Shown here: positions 45,369 to 54,072 of the stretch, piece after piece
Layout of the letters: every line of letters begins with the position of its first letter
Numbering within the stretch: the stretch's first letter is position 1
Origin: an uncultured cyanobacterium
Lineage (GTDB): Bacteria > Cyanobacteriota > Cyanobacteriia > PCC-6307 > Cyanobiaceae
NCBI GenBank assembly: GCA_903917565.1
Contig: CAIXBB010000030.1
Location: 1 to 64,000, forward strand
Reading direction: 5' to 3'
DNA: 64,000 nt
Notes under the pieces: generated by a model
Told to the model about the DNA's origin: nothing
Database searches by the model: none
Seen by the model: the letters and a program-made list of their open reading frames with translations, nothing else
Program-made: the position numbers and the translations under genes

Positions 45369-46675
45369 CTCCTCCCACCGCGAGCCTCACCGACACGGCG
45401 CCCCAGCCCCTGATCCCCCCGTCGACCCATCGCTACGCGGAGGTGATCCATCGGCTCGAGGCAGGCGGCTCGATGCTGCCGGACACGCCGGAAAACCTGA
45501 TGCAGATCATCGGCATCTACAAGGCCTACGCCGTGCCGATGGATTTCTACTGGCGCGACCTGCTCTATATCGCCGAGCAGGTGTTCCTCGATCCCCTTCC
45601 CGCCTTCAAGTACTTCCCATCCCAGGAGTATCTCGATCTGCCCAACTCTTACCAAGGCGACGAGTCGAAGCTGCGCATCTGGCGCGGCGGTGAGAAGGCC
45701 CACCCCGAACTGCTGGAGTTCATGGCCAAGGGCGAAACAACAGCCATGCCAAAGCTGCTGCATCACCTCTGGCACGACCGGATCAACATGGAGTTCGCCG
45801 AGGCCTGCATGGATGCCATGTTCTGGCATCAGGGCATGGGCGGCCGCTTCTACGACTACCTCGAGACCGACGTCTACAAGGCCAACGCCGACAAGGCGAT
45901 CAAGGCTTACTTCAAGGGCAACCCCCTGATGCTCGGGCTCTACAAGCTGTTCCCGGAGATGTTCCTGGAGCAGGTGCGCAAGATGAGCTACTACGCCAAT
46001 CTCGGTCTGTTCTGGGAAGTGATGGCGCCGGTGTTCTTCGAGATGAGCGACATCTACGACGAAGGGGGCTTTGCAGGCGTTCCCGCGGCGATGGATTTCC
46101 TGGTGAATGGCATCTTCGCTGTGGCGGGTCGGCCGATCTACCACCATGTGTTCATCGGCGGTGAATGCTTCGAGATCATCCCCAAATCGGAAGGATTCAC
46201 CTGGCTCTATGAGGCCGCTCTTCCCTATGTGGAGGCCGTGTTCTACCGCACGGCTCCGTTCCGGGGCACCAAGAGCTACAACGCCCAGGCGGGCCAGGTG
46301 CCTGACAAGCAGGAGGACTTCCACTACGGCATCCTCTACGCCGACGTCTTCCCGGTGGGCTCGGCGGGAATTCCCCCCACCCTCCTGATGCAGGACATGC
46401 TCCACTTCCTGCCCCCCTATCTCACCGAGATGTACGACAAGCACAAGCGCGGTGAGGGCGACATCCTCATCCAGCTGGGCATCACCTTCCAGCGCTCGAT
46501 GTACAACGTGACTTCGGCCGTGATCCAGGCCCTTCGCTGCGCCCTGCTCTACCCGCTCGATGACACCGATCCGGTGCATCTGATGGCCAACCGCAAGTTC
46601 TTCGAGGCCCAGATGGACCGGTTCCTCAGGCCCGAGTCGCGCCTGCCCCAGATCCAGACACCGGACTACCGCTAG
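45365..46675 (+). CDS. cupA: CO2 hydration protein CupA/ChpY
   Basis: 436 aa cyanobacterial CO2-hydration subunit, which converts CO2 to bicarbonate at the NDH-1 complex in a carbonic-anhydrase-like reaction. The conserved run LEAGGSMLPDTPENLMQIIG, MPKLLHHLWHDRINMEF (with possible metal-binding His/Asp), KAYFKGNPLMLGLYKLFPEMF and PVFFEMSDIYDEGGF are diagnostic. The length and the downstream fasciclin gene fit CupA (ChpY, NDH-1MS) better than the shorter CupB. It is translationally coupled to ndhD3. Confidence 0.88.
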   Translation: MTPPTASLTDTAPQPLIPPSTHRYAEVIHRLEAGGSMLPDTPENLMQIIGIYKAYAVPMDFYWRDLLYIAEQVFLDPLPAFKYFPSQEYLDLPNSYQGDESKLRIWRGGEKAHPELLEFMAKGETTAMPKLLHHLWHDRINMEFAEACMDAMFWHQGMGGRFYDYLETDVYKANADKAIKAYFKGNPLMLGLYKLFPEMFLEQVRKMSYYANLGLFWEVMAPVFFEMSDIYDEGGFAGVPAAMDFLVNGIFAVAGRPIYHHVFIGGECFEIIPKSEGFTWLYEAALPYVEAVFYRTAPFRGTKSYNAQAGQVPDKQEDFHYGILYADVFPVGSAGIPPTLLMQDMLHFLPPYLTEMYDKHKRGEGDILIQLGITFQRSMYNVTSAVIQALRCALLYPLDDTDPVHLMANRKFFEAQMDRFLRPESRLPQIQTPDYR

Positions 46676-46684
46676 GAGATCCCC

Positions 46685-47086
46685 ATGGCCAACATCATCG
46701 AAACCGCCAAGGGCGCCGGTTGCTTCGGAACCCTGCTCACCGCCGTCGAGGTGGCCGGGCTCACGGGTGCCCTGGAAAGCCCCGGCCCCTTCACCGTCTT
46801 CGCCCCCGTCGACGATGCCTTCGCGGCCCTGCCCCCCGGCACGGTCCAGACCCTGGTGGACAACGTCCCCCAGCTGGCACGGATCCTCAAATTCCATGTG
46901 CTCTCCGGGGCCTACCGGCGGGAGCAACTGGTGGAGCAGCCGGAATGGGAGAGCCTGGAGGGGGCACCCGTGGCGATCCGCAGGGCTGAGCCCTTCGAGG
47001 TCAAGAACGCCACCGTCGTCAGCGCCGACATCGTCTGTGACAACGGCATCGTGCATGTGATCGACCGGGTGATCTTGCCGGGCTGA
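46685..47086 (+). CDS. cupS: Fasciclin-domain protein, probable CupS
   Basis: 133 aa, one fasciclin (FAS1) domain: GCFGTLLTAVEVAGLTGAL, PGPFTVFAPVDDAFAALP, ILKFHVLSGAY and NGIVHVIDRVILP. No signal peptide is present, which fits CupS, a fasciclin-fold subunit of NDH-1MS bound to CupA on the cytoplasmic side, rather than secreted adhesins. It follows cupA by 9 bases, with AGGAG at the cupA stop as ribosome-binding site. Confidence 0.85.
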   Translation: MANIIETAKGAGCFGTLLTAVEVAGLTGALESPGPFTVFAPVDDAFAALPPGTVQTLVDNVPQLARILKFHVLSGAYRREQLVEQPEWESLEGAPVAIRRAEPFEVKNATVVSADIVCDNGIVHVIDRVILPG

Positions 47087-47184
47087 ACCCAGCCCGCCGG
47101 CCGCCGCCGCTCTCCGGTCGCCGCCGCTTGAGCCCTGCCGGCAGCTCTGGCAAGCTGCGCGGCGAACCTCGACCCCGATGGCTC

Positions 47185-48252
47185 GTGGGGATCAACACCA
47201 TCTCCCGGGCCGCCCGTCTGCTGCTGCTGGCGCTGCTCACCGGTCTGGTTGGCTGCAGCAGCGCCAATGAGGCTCCCGGCAGCCCCACGATGGCCAAGAT
47301 CCGCGAGCGGGGCCGGCTCGTCTGCGCCGTCGACGGGGCCGTGCCCGGCTTCAGCACCGTGGCTCCCGGCGGTGCCTTCGTGGGCATCGATGCGGATTTC
47401 TGCCGGGCGGTGGCGGCCGCGGTGCTCGGGGATCCCGGCAAGGTGGAGTTCCGGCCGGTGACGGCCGGGGAGCGCTTCGTGGCCCTCAACAGCGGTGAGG
47501 TGGATCTGCTCTCGATCAGCTCCACCCATACCCTCAGCCGCGACGCCCCGGGCGGCAATGCCCTCAGCTTCGGCCCTGTCTTCTTCTATGACGGCCAGGG
47601 GGTGATGGTGCCGCTGGCCAGCGGCATCAACAGCCTGCGGCAGCTGGCCGGCCAGCCGATCTGCGTGGAAAGCGGCACCAACACCGAGCTCAACCTGGCC
47701 GATCGCATGCGGGAGCTGGGCCTGGCCTATCAGCCGCTGCGTTTCCAGTCCGGTGAGCAGGCCTACCCGGCCTATGAGCAGGGTCGCTGCGCCGCCATCA
47801 CCAGCGACAGCTCCCTGCTGGCGGCCAAACGCAGCGGCTTCAAGGATCCTGCCGCCCACGTGCTGCTCCCCGACCTGCTCAGCAAGGAACCCAGTGCCAA
47901 GGTGACGGTGCAGGCGGACCCGGCCTGGGCCGATGCGGTGCGCTGGATCACCTACACCCTGTTCCAGGCCGAGGAGAGTGGCCTCACGCAGGCCAACGTG
48001 GAGGCCAGCCGCGAGGCGGCCCGCGCCGACGCCAGCCAGGCCGAACGGCGCCGTTTCCTTGGGATCGAGGGGGATTTCGGCCGGCAGCTGGGGTTGCCTG
48101 CCGACTTCACGGTGCGGGTGGTGAAGGCGGTGGGCAACTACGGCGAGTTGTTCGAGCGGCACCTGGGGAAAGCCACCCCCCTGGGCCTCGAGCGGGGTCT
48201 GAACCGGCTGTGGACCGCCGGTGGTCTTCACATCGCGCCCCCCTTCCGCTGA
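47185..48252 (+). CDS. Amino-acid ABC transporter substrate-binding lipoprotein (divergent copy)
   Basis: About 355 aa, AapJ/NatF-like binding protein with a lipobox (TGLVGC). It is a tandem paralogue of the next gene, with the same motif order (LVCAVDGAVPGFS, IDADFCRAVAAAVLGDP, FYDGQGVMVPLASGI, ICVESGTNTELNLADRMRE). It differs at the ligand region: DLLSISSTHTLSRD replaces the usual DLLSRNTTMTLSRD, losing an Arg and two neighbours. That suggests another ligand or reduced binding. Start at the GTG at 47185 (signal peptide at the N terminus); a TTG at 47128 is less likely. Confidence 0.82.
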   Translation: MGINTISRAARLLLLALLTGLVGCSSANEAPGSPTMAKIRERGRLVCAVDGAVPGFSTVAPGGAFVGIDADFCRAVAAAVLGDPGKVEFRPVTAGERFVALNSGEVDLLSISSTHTLSRDAPGGNALSFGPVFFYDGQGVMVPLASGINSLRQLAGQPICVESGTNTELNLADRMRELGLAYQPLRFQSGEQAYPAYEQGRCAAITSDSSLLAAKRSGFKDPAAHVLLPDLLSKEPSAKVTVQADPAWADAVRWITYTLFQAEESGLTQANVEASREAARADASQAERRRFLGIEGDFGRQLGLPADFTVRVVKAVGNYGELFERHLGKATPLGLERGLNRLWTAGGLHIAPPFR

Positions 48253-48321
48253 GGAGGTTCCGGGAGGCATACCCCCACCGGCCCGCACCTGCAACAATGC
48301 GGCCACCTTTAAGACGCAGGC

Positions 48322-49383
48322 ATGTTCTGGAACCGGACCCGCACCCTTGGGGCCTCCCTTTTGGCCGCCGGTCTGCTCGCCGGTTGTGCCGGGGACGGTG
48401 GCGGTGTGCAGAGCCAGAAGCTGTCCACCATCACGGGGCGGGGCAAGCTGATCTGCGGCGTGGAAGGCAAGCTGCCCGGCTTCAGCTTCGTGGGGCCCGA
48501 CGGCAAGTATCTGGGCCTGGATGTGGACGTCTGCAAGGCGGTGGCCGCTGCGGTGCTGGGGGATCCCGAGAAGGTGGAGTACCGGGATCTGAACTCCAGC
48601 GAGCGCTTCGCCGCCCTGGCCAGCGGAGAGGTGGACCTGCTCTCGCGCAACACCACCATGACCCTGAGCCGCGATGCGGCCGGCGGCAATGGCCTCAGCT
48701 TCGCCCCCACCACCTTCTATGACGGACAGGGCGTGCTGGTTCCCGTGGCCAGCGGCATCAAGGACCTCAAGGGCCTCGCCGGCAAGCCGATCTGCGTGGA
48801 GAGCGGCACCACCACCGAGCTCAACCTGGCCGACCGGATGCGGGAGCAGAACATCCCTTACACGCCTCTGAAGTTCCAGACAAGCGACCAGACCTTCGCC
48901 GCCTATCTCGGTGGCCGCTGCGTGGCCGTCACCAGCGACCGCTCCCAGCTGGCCGGCAAGCGCACCAGCTTCCCCAAACCGGACGCCCACACCCTGCTGC
49001 CGGTGGTGATGAGCAAGGAGCCCCTCACCCCCGCCACCACCAACGGCGATCCCGCCTGGGCTGATGCCGTGCGCTGGATCGTCTACGGCCTGATGCAGGC
49101 CGAGGAGAGCGGCATCACCCAGGCGAATGTGGACGCCAAGCTGGACGAGGCGAAGGCCAACACGAACCAGGCCGACCTGCGGCGCTTCCTGGGTGTGGAG
49201 GGAGATTTCGGCAAGCTGCTGGGCCTGCCGCCCGACTTCGTTGTCAAGGCGGTGAAGGCCGTGGGCAACTACGGCGAGATCTTCGATCGCAACGTGGGCC
49301 CCGCCTCAGCCCTCAAGCTGGACCGGGGCCTCAACCGGCAGTGGAAGGATGGCGGGCTGATCTACTCCCCACCCTTCCGTTGA
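48322..49383 (+). CDS. aapJ: General L-amino-acid ABC transporter substrate-binding lipoprotein
   Basis: 353 aa, AapJ/NatF family. A signal with lipobox (LLAGC) is followed by the domain with LICGVEGKLPGFSFVG, LDVDVCKAVAAAVLGDP, DLLSRNTTMTLSRD and the C-terminal VEGDFGKLLGLPPDFVVKAVKAVGNYGE. It keeps the Arg of SRNTT that is lost in the copy upstream. The permease gene starts at its stop (TGATG), so it is most likely the main binding protein of the operon. Confidence 0.88.
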   Translation: MFWNRTRTLGASLLAAGLLAGCAGDGGGVQSQKLSTITGRGKLICGVEGKLPGFSFVGPDGKYLGLDVDVCKAVAAAVLGDPEKVEYRDLNSSERFAALASGEVDLLSRNTTMTLSRDAAGGNGLSFAPTTFYDGQGVLVPVASGIKDLKGLAGKPICVESGTTTELNLADRMREQNIPYTPLKFQTSDQTFAAYLGGRCVAVTSDRSQLAGKRTSFPKPDAHTLLPVVMSKEPLTPATTNGDPAWADAVRWIVYGLMQAEESGITQANVDAKLDEAKANTNQADLRRFLGVEGDFGKLLGLPPDFVVKAVKAVGNYGEIFDRNVGPASALKLDRGLNRQWKDGGLIYSPPFR

Positions 49384-50405
49384 TGGTGCCGGTCCCCCCC
49401 GCCGACCCGGCCCTTCCCCCACTCCCTCCGCCCACGCCCCCCTGGTGGCGCGACCGCCGCGTCGTTCCCTGGGTGGTGCAGGCCGTGGTGGGTCTGCTGG
49501 TGCTGCTGCTGATCGCCTTCCTGCTGGGCAACCTGGTCCGCAACCTCACCGCCGCCGGTCTGCTGCTGAGCTGGCGCTGGCTGCAGCAGCCGGCCGGCTT
49601 CGACATCTCGGAGTCGGTCATTCCCTTCAATGCCCAGCTGCCCTACTGGCGCGCCCTGGCCGCCGGGTTGGTGAACACGATCCGGGCGGTGCTGGTGGGT
49701 CTGGTGGGGGCCACCTTGATGGGCACCCTGGTGGGGATGGCCTCCTTCAGCCACAACGGCCTGCTGCGGCGGCTGGCGCGGGTCTACGTGGAGGTGGTGC
49801 GCAACATTCCCCTGCTGCTGCAGCTGGTGTTCTGGTACTTCGTGGTGTTCCTCACCCTCCCGAACGGCGTGGCGGCGATCCAGCTTCCCGGGGTGGTGCT
49901 GGCCAAGTCGGGGCTGTACATCGCCGGGCTGGGCGAGGGGTTGCGCTGGATGGGTCCCACCCTGGTGAACGGGGTGTGGCAGGCGCCGGTGCGCCTGAGT
50001 GTCGAGTTCGGTGCCCTGATCACCGGTCTGATCGTGTACTCCGGTGCCTTCATCGCCGAAGTGGTGCGGGGCGGCATCGCGGCGGTGCCCAAGGGACAGT
50101 GGGAGGCGGCCTCCTCCCTGGGACTGAGCTGGTTCGCCACCTTGCGCCGCATCGTCCTGCCCCAGTCCCTGCGGGTGATCGTGCCGGGGCTGAACACCCA
50201 GTACATCTCCCTGGCCAAGAACTCCTCCCTGGCGGTGGCGGTGGGCTACACCGACCTCTATTCGGTGGCCGAAACCACCCTCAACCAGACCGGCCGTGCG
50301 GTGGAGGTGATCCTGGTGCTGCTGGCGGCCTACCTCACCCTCGACCTGCTGATCTCGGCGCTGATGAACGGTCTGAACCACCTGGTCCAGATCCGGGAGC
50401 GCTGA
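49383..50405 (+). CDS. aapQ: Amino-acid ABC transporter permease, AapQ-like
   Basis: 340 aa inner-membrane permease of the His/Glu/Gln/Arg family. A Pro-rich N-terminal tail is followed by one long helix, a periplasmic loop with the QQPAGFDISES motif typical of AapQ/BztB, then the core with EVVRNIPLLLQLVFWYF and the EAA loop (KGQWEAASSLGLSWFATLRRIVLPQSLRV). The ATG overlaps the aapJ stop. It forms a heterodimer with the next gene product. Confidence 0.88.
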   Translation: MVPVPPADPALPPLPPPTPPWWRDRRVVPWVVQAVVGLLVLLLIAFLLGNLVRNLTAAGLLLSWRWLQQPAGFDISESVIPFNAQLPYWRALAAGLVNTIRAVLVGLVGATLMGTLVGMASFSHNGLLRRLARVYVEVVRNIPLLLQLVFWYFVVFLTLPNGVAAIQLPGVVLAKSGLYIAGLGEGLRWMGPTLVNGVWQAPVRLSVEFGALITGLIVYSGAFIAEVVRGGIAAVPKGQWEAASSLGLSWFATLRRIVLPQSLRVIVPGLNTQYISLAKNSSLAVAVGYTDLYSVAETTLNQTGRAVEVILVLLAAYLTLDLLISALMNGLNHLVQIRER

Positions 50406-50406
50406 G

Positions 50407-51618
50407 ATGAAACCCCTCCTGCGGCGGCTGCGCGCCGAACTCTTCGCCACCCGCACCGACACGGTGCTGAGCCTGGCCCTGATCTCCCTGATCACCCTGG
50501 CGGCTTTCGGGGTCCTGCGCTGGGCCTTCACCCAGGCCCAGTGGGCCGTGATCAGGGTCAACAGCACCCTGTTCGCGGTGGGGCGCTACCCGGTGGAACA
50601 GCAGTGGCGCCTCTGGCTGCTCACCGCCCTGCTGGTCGCCGCCAGCGGCGCCACCTGGGGCCTGCTGCGGGCCCACCCCCGCCCCGATCGGTCGGGCGTG
50701 CTGTGGCCGCGCAACGACCGGCTGGCCCTGGTGCTGCTCGTCCTGATCGCCCTGGCCGTGCCTGCGGCCCTCGGTCTGAGCCTCGCCATCGCGAGCCGCT
50801 GGTGGGGGCTGACTGTGCTGCTCATTCTCTGCCGCTGGCTGGCCGGCCGCTTCGGGGCTGGCCTGCCGGCCAGCGGCCAGCGGCTGGCGGCCCTGGTGTG
50901 GCCGGCGCTCTACCTCGTCGGCATGGTGCTGATCAGCGGCGGCCTGGGCCTGGTGACCGTCTCCCCTTCGGAATGGGGCGGACTGATGCTCACCCTGCTG
51001 GCTTCAAGCTTCGCCATCCTGCTGTGCTTCCCGATCGGCGTGCTGCTGGCGCTCGGCCGCCGCAGCGACCTCCCCCTGCTGCGCTGGGGTTCGGTGCTCT
51101 ACATCGAGTTCATCAGGGGGGCCCCCCTGATCACCCTGCTGTTCCTCGGCCAGAACATCCTTGGGTTCCTGCTGCCCGGCGGCCTGGCGCCGGAGCGGGT
51201 CTGGCGGGCCGCCTGGGTGCTCACCTTCTTCGCCGCCGCCTATCTGGCGGAGGCGGTGCGGTCCGGCCTGGCGGCCGTGCCCCGGGGCCAGTTGGAAGCC
51301 GCCCGCTCCCTGGGGCTGTCCTATCCAAAGGCGCTCCAGCACGTGGTCCTGCCCCAGGCCCTGAGGGTGGCCCTGCCGGCGATGGTGGGCCAGTTCATTT
51401 CCCTCCTGCAGGACACCACCCTGCTGTCGCTGATCGGATTGCTGGAACTGCTCGGCACGGCCCGCACCGTCATGGCCAACCCGGCTTTCCTGGGGCGGAA
51501 CGGTGAGGTGTACCTCACCCTGGCCGTGCTGTTCTGGGGCTGCTGTGCCGCCCTCGGACTGGGCAGTCGGGCCCTGGAGCGTCGCCTCGATCCCCACGCG
51601 GTGCCCTCCGCCACCTGA
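50407..51618 (+). CDS. aapM: Amino-acid ABC transporter permease, AapM-like
   Basis: 403 aa second permease of the AapM/BztC type, longer than AapQ because of extra N-terminal helices (four hydrophobic segments before residue 190). The core is FIRGAPLITLLFLGQNILGF and the EAA loop RGQLEAARSLGLSYPKALQHVVLPQALRV. It starts 1 base after aapQ. Confidence 0.88.
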   Translation: MKPLLRRLRAELFATRTDTVLSLALISLITLAAFGVLRWAFTQAQWAVIRVNSTLFAVGRYPVEQQWRLWLLTALLVAASGATWGLLRAHPRPDRSGVLWPRNDRLALVLLVLIALAVPAALGLSLAIASRWWGLTVLLILCRWLAGRFGAGLPASGQRLAALVWPALYLVGMVLISGGLGLVTVSPSEWGGLMLTLLASSFAILLCFPIGVLLALGRRSDLPLLRWGSVLYIEFIRGAPLITLLFLGQNILGFLLPGGLAPERVWRAAWVLTFFAAAYLAEAVRSGLAAVPRGQLEAARSLGLSYPKALQHVVLPQALRVALPAMVGQFISLLQDTTLLSLIGLLELLGTARTVMANPAFLGRNGEVYLTLAVLFWGCCAALGLGSRALERRLDPHAVPSAT

Positions 51619-51654
51619 ACTCCCATTCCCCGCTCTGATTCCGCTTCCCGCCCC

Positions 51655-52404
51655 ATGAGCCAACCCAGCAGCGAACTGATGATCGAGGCGCGGGCCGTCG
51701 AGAAGTGGTACCCGAATGGATTCCAGGCGCTGCGCGGGGCCAGCCTGACGGTGCGGCGGGGCGAGGTGGTGGTGATCATGGGCCCCTCGGGCTCGGGCAA
51801 GAGCACCTTCATCCGCACCTTCAATGCCCTGGAGGACTTCCAGAAAGGCAGCATCACCGTGGACGGCATCGTGCTCTCCAACGACCTGCGCAACATCGAC
51901 GCCGTCCGACGGGAGGTGGGGATGGTGTTCCAGCAGTTCAACCTCTTTCCCCACCTCTCGGTGCTCGACAACCTCACCCTGGCTCCGGTGCTCGTGCGCA
52001 GGCGCCCGAAGGCCGAGGTGGAGAAACAGGCCTGGGCATTGCTGGAGCGGGTGGGCATCGCCGAACAGGCCGGCAAGTATCCCGGCCAGCTCTCGGGGGG
52101 CCAGCAGCAGCGGGTGGCGATCGCCCGTGCCCTCTGCATGGAACCCCGCATCCTGCTGTTCGATGAACCCACCAGCGCCCTCGACCCGGAGATGGTGCGG
52201 GAGGTACTGGAGGTGATGCAGAACCTCGCCGCTGACGACATCACCATGGTGGTGGTGACCCACGAGGTGAAATTCGCCCGCCATGTCGCCCACCGGGTGG
52301 TGCTGATGGCCGATGGGGAGGTGGTGGAGGAGGCCGAACCAGAGGTGTTCTTCACCAATCCCAGCCACCAGCGCACCAGGCGCTTCCTGGATCAGATCCT
52401 TTGA
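51655..52404 (+). CDS. aapP: Amino-acid ABC transporter ATP-binding protein, AapP-like
   Basis: 249 aa ATPase of the polar amino-acid family. Walker A GPSGSGKS at residues 43-50, QQFNLFPHLSVLDNL, signature LSGGQQQRVAIARAL, Walker B ILLFDEPTSALDPEMV and the switch His in VVTHEVKFARHVA are all standard. It completes a binding protein-permease-permease-ATPase operon for acidic and neutral amino acids. Confidence 0.92.
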   Translation: MSQPSSELMIEARAVEKWYPNGFQALRGASLTVRRGEVVVIMGPSGSGKSTFIRTFNALEDFQKGSITVDGIVLSNDLRNIDAVRREVGMVFQQFNLFPHLSVLDNLTLAPVLVRRRPKAEVEKQAWALLERVGIAEQAGKYPGQLSGGQQQRVAIARALCMEPRILLFDEPTSALDPEMVREVLEVMQNLAADDITMVVVTHEVKFARHVAHRVVLMADGEVVEEAEPEVFFTNPSHQRTRRFLDQIL

Positions 52405-52410
52405 AGGCTC

Positions 52411-53976
52411 CTAGGAGCGGGTCGCCCAGTCGGCGGCGTTCAGCTCCGGGAACAGCCCGTCCTCCCGCTGCATCCCCACCAGCCATTCCCGGGGCAGGTC
52501 GGTGCCGTGCTCAAGGGCATCGATCAGGCGCCAGAAACGGTCGAGGTGGCGACGGATTCTCTCGCGGGCCAGGCCGGTGGTGGTGCCGGCCCGCAGGATG
52601 AAGCTCCAGTCCGAGCTCTGGGCCAGCAGCAGTTCCCGCCCCGCCTGGGTGAGCAGGTCGCGCTGCTCGGTGCTGCCCACACCCCGATTCACCCGTTGCA
52701 CCATGGCGCGGGAGGCCCGCTGCCACTCCGCCACGACCCAGGCGTTGGTGTCGTTCAGCCAGTAATCGTGGTATCCCCCCTGGCCCCAGCTGGAGGGCGC
52801 CGGCCGGCAGACCTGAAGAGACCGGCCCTGGCTGAGCACGTCGCGCAGATGGGTGAAGCCCACGTCCATCGCCGGGCCCTGGCGGAACAGTTCGGCCAGA
52901 AACTGGGGGCCCTCGAACCACCAGTGGCCGAACAGTTCGGCATCGAAGGGTGCCACCAGCAGCGGTGGTGGCTCGATCGTCGCGGCCAGGTGGGCCATCT
53001 GCTCGCTGCGGCCCCGCAGAAAGGCCTCGGCATGGTCTTTCACCTTCTCCGCCGCCCGCTCCGGGTGGTAGGGCTGCTTCAGCTCAAGGGGGCAGCCCTG
53101 GGCACTGACCCGGTGCAGCTTGAGCCCCAGGGGTCGCCGATCGAGGATGCCCTGGGCGCTCAGGAAGGCTTCCGGCAGATCCCAGCCCAGGTCACGGTGG
53201 AATTCCCGGTAGGCACCGTCGCCGGGATAGCCCTGGCTGGCACTCCACACCGGCAGGGTGGACTCGCTGTCGCGGGCGAAGAAGGCCACCCCTGCCGTGG
53301 AACAGATCGGTGCGTAGACCCCGTAGCGCGGACGGGGCAGGCCATGGAGAAGACCGTGGCCATCGAGCAGGGAGTAGCGCAGGCCGCACTCGGCCAGGAG
53401 CCGGTCGAGATCCTCGTAGTAAGCGCACTCCGGCAGCCAGATCCCCAGGGGGCGCACACCGAGCAACCGCTGATGCTCCCGCACGGCGGTGAGCAGCTGG
53501 GCCCTCACCGCCTCCGGAGAATCCCGCAGCAGGGGCAGGTAGCCATGGGTGGCACCGCAGGTGATCAGATCCAAAACCCCTTGCTCCTGCAGGCGCCGGA
53601 ACCGGGGTAGCAGGCTCCCCCCCATCTCCCGCCACTGGGCCTCGATGGCCGTGAGGGTGAGCTGCAGCTGGCGGGCCGGCAGCTGCAGCTCCGGATCCGC
53701 CTGCTCGAGCAGGGTCCGGCGCAGGGCCAGCCAGGCTGGGAAACGGCCGTTCAGACCCCTGTCGCTCAACAGCGACAGCAGGGTGGGGGAGAGACCGAGG
53801 GTGAGTTTCGGCTGTTGCCGTGGATCGGCGACCGCCTGCTCCAGTACGGCCAGCAGGGGCAGATAAGATTCCTGGAGTGCCTGGAAGTACCAGTCCTCCT
53901 CCAACGAACCGGCCTCCCCCGATCGCACGTAGGGGAGGTGGGCATGCAACACCAGGGCCAGATCGCCTGCGGCCAT
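52411..53976 (-). CDS. GH57 glycoside hydrolase, probable 1,4-alpha-glucan branching enzyme
   Basis: 521 aa, GH57 family with the DUF1957 C-terminal region, as in Thermococcus/Thermus-type branching enzymes. The N terminus LALVLHAHLPYVR holds the HxH of motif 1. The nucleophile is Glu183 in GIWLPECAYYE and the acid/base Asp345 in APFDAELFGHWWFEG; NDTNAWVV and the helical C-terminal domain follow. It is probably an alternative or additional glycogen-branching enzyme working with GlgA. Start ATG 53976. It is convergent with the ABC operon and divergent from leuA. Confidence 0.88.
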   Translation of the reverse strand: MAAGDLALVLHAHLPYVRSGEAGSLEEDWYFQALQESYLPLLAVLEQAVADPRQQPKLTLGLSPTLLSLLSDRGLNGRFPAWLALRRTLLEQADPELQLPARQLQLTLTAIEAQWREMGGSLLPRFRRLQEQGVLDLITCGATHGYLPLLRDSPEAVRAQLLTAVREHQRLLGVRPLGIWLPECAYYEDLDRLLAECGLRYSLLDGHGLLHGLPRPRYGVYAPICSTAGVAFFARDSESTLPVWSASQGYPGDGAYREFHRDLGWDLPEAFLSAQGILDRRPLGLKLHRVSAQGCPLELKQPYHPERAAEKVKDHAEAFLRGRSEQMAHLAATIEPPPLLVAPFDAELFGHWWFEGPQFLAELFRQGPAMDVGFTHLRDVLSQGRSLQVCRPAPSSWGQGGYHDYWLNDTNAWVVAEWQRASRAMVQRVNRGVGSTEQRDLLTQAGRELLLAQSSDWSFILRAGTTTGLARERIRRHLDRFWRLIDALEHGTDLPREWLVGMQREDGLFPELNAADWATRS

Positions 53977-54072
53977 GGACAAACCTCTGTGGCGTCACTG
54001 TACGTTCCGCTCCAGGGGCGGGTCGGGAGGCCCCTAGAGTGTCGTAACTCATAGCTGTTCCGCTTAACCCCC

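Noticed and set aside
47080-47095. Hairpin GGGCTG-AACC-CAGCCC across the cupS stop codon
   Set aside because: No T run follows and the stem is short; it was not strong enough to call a terminator.
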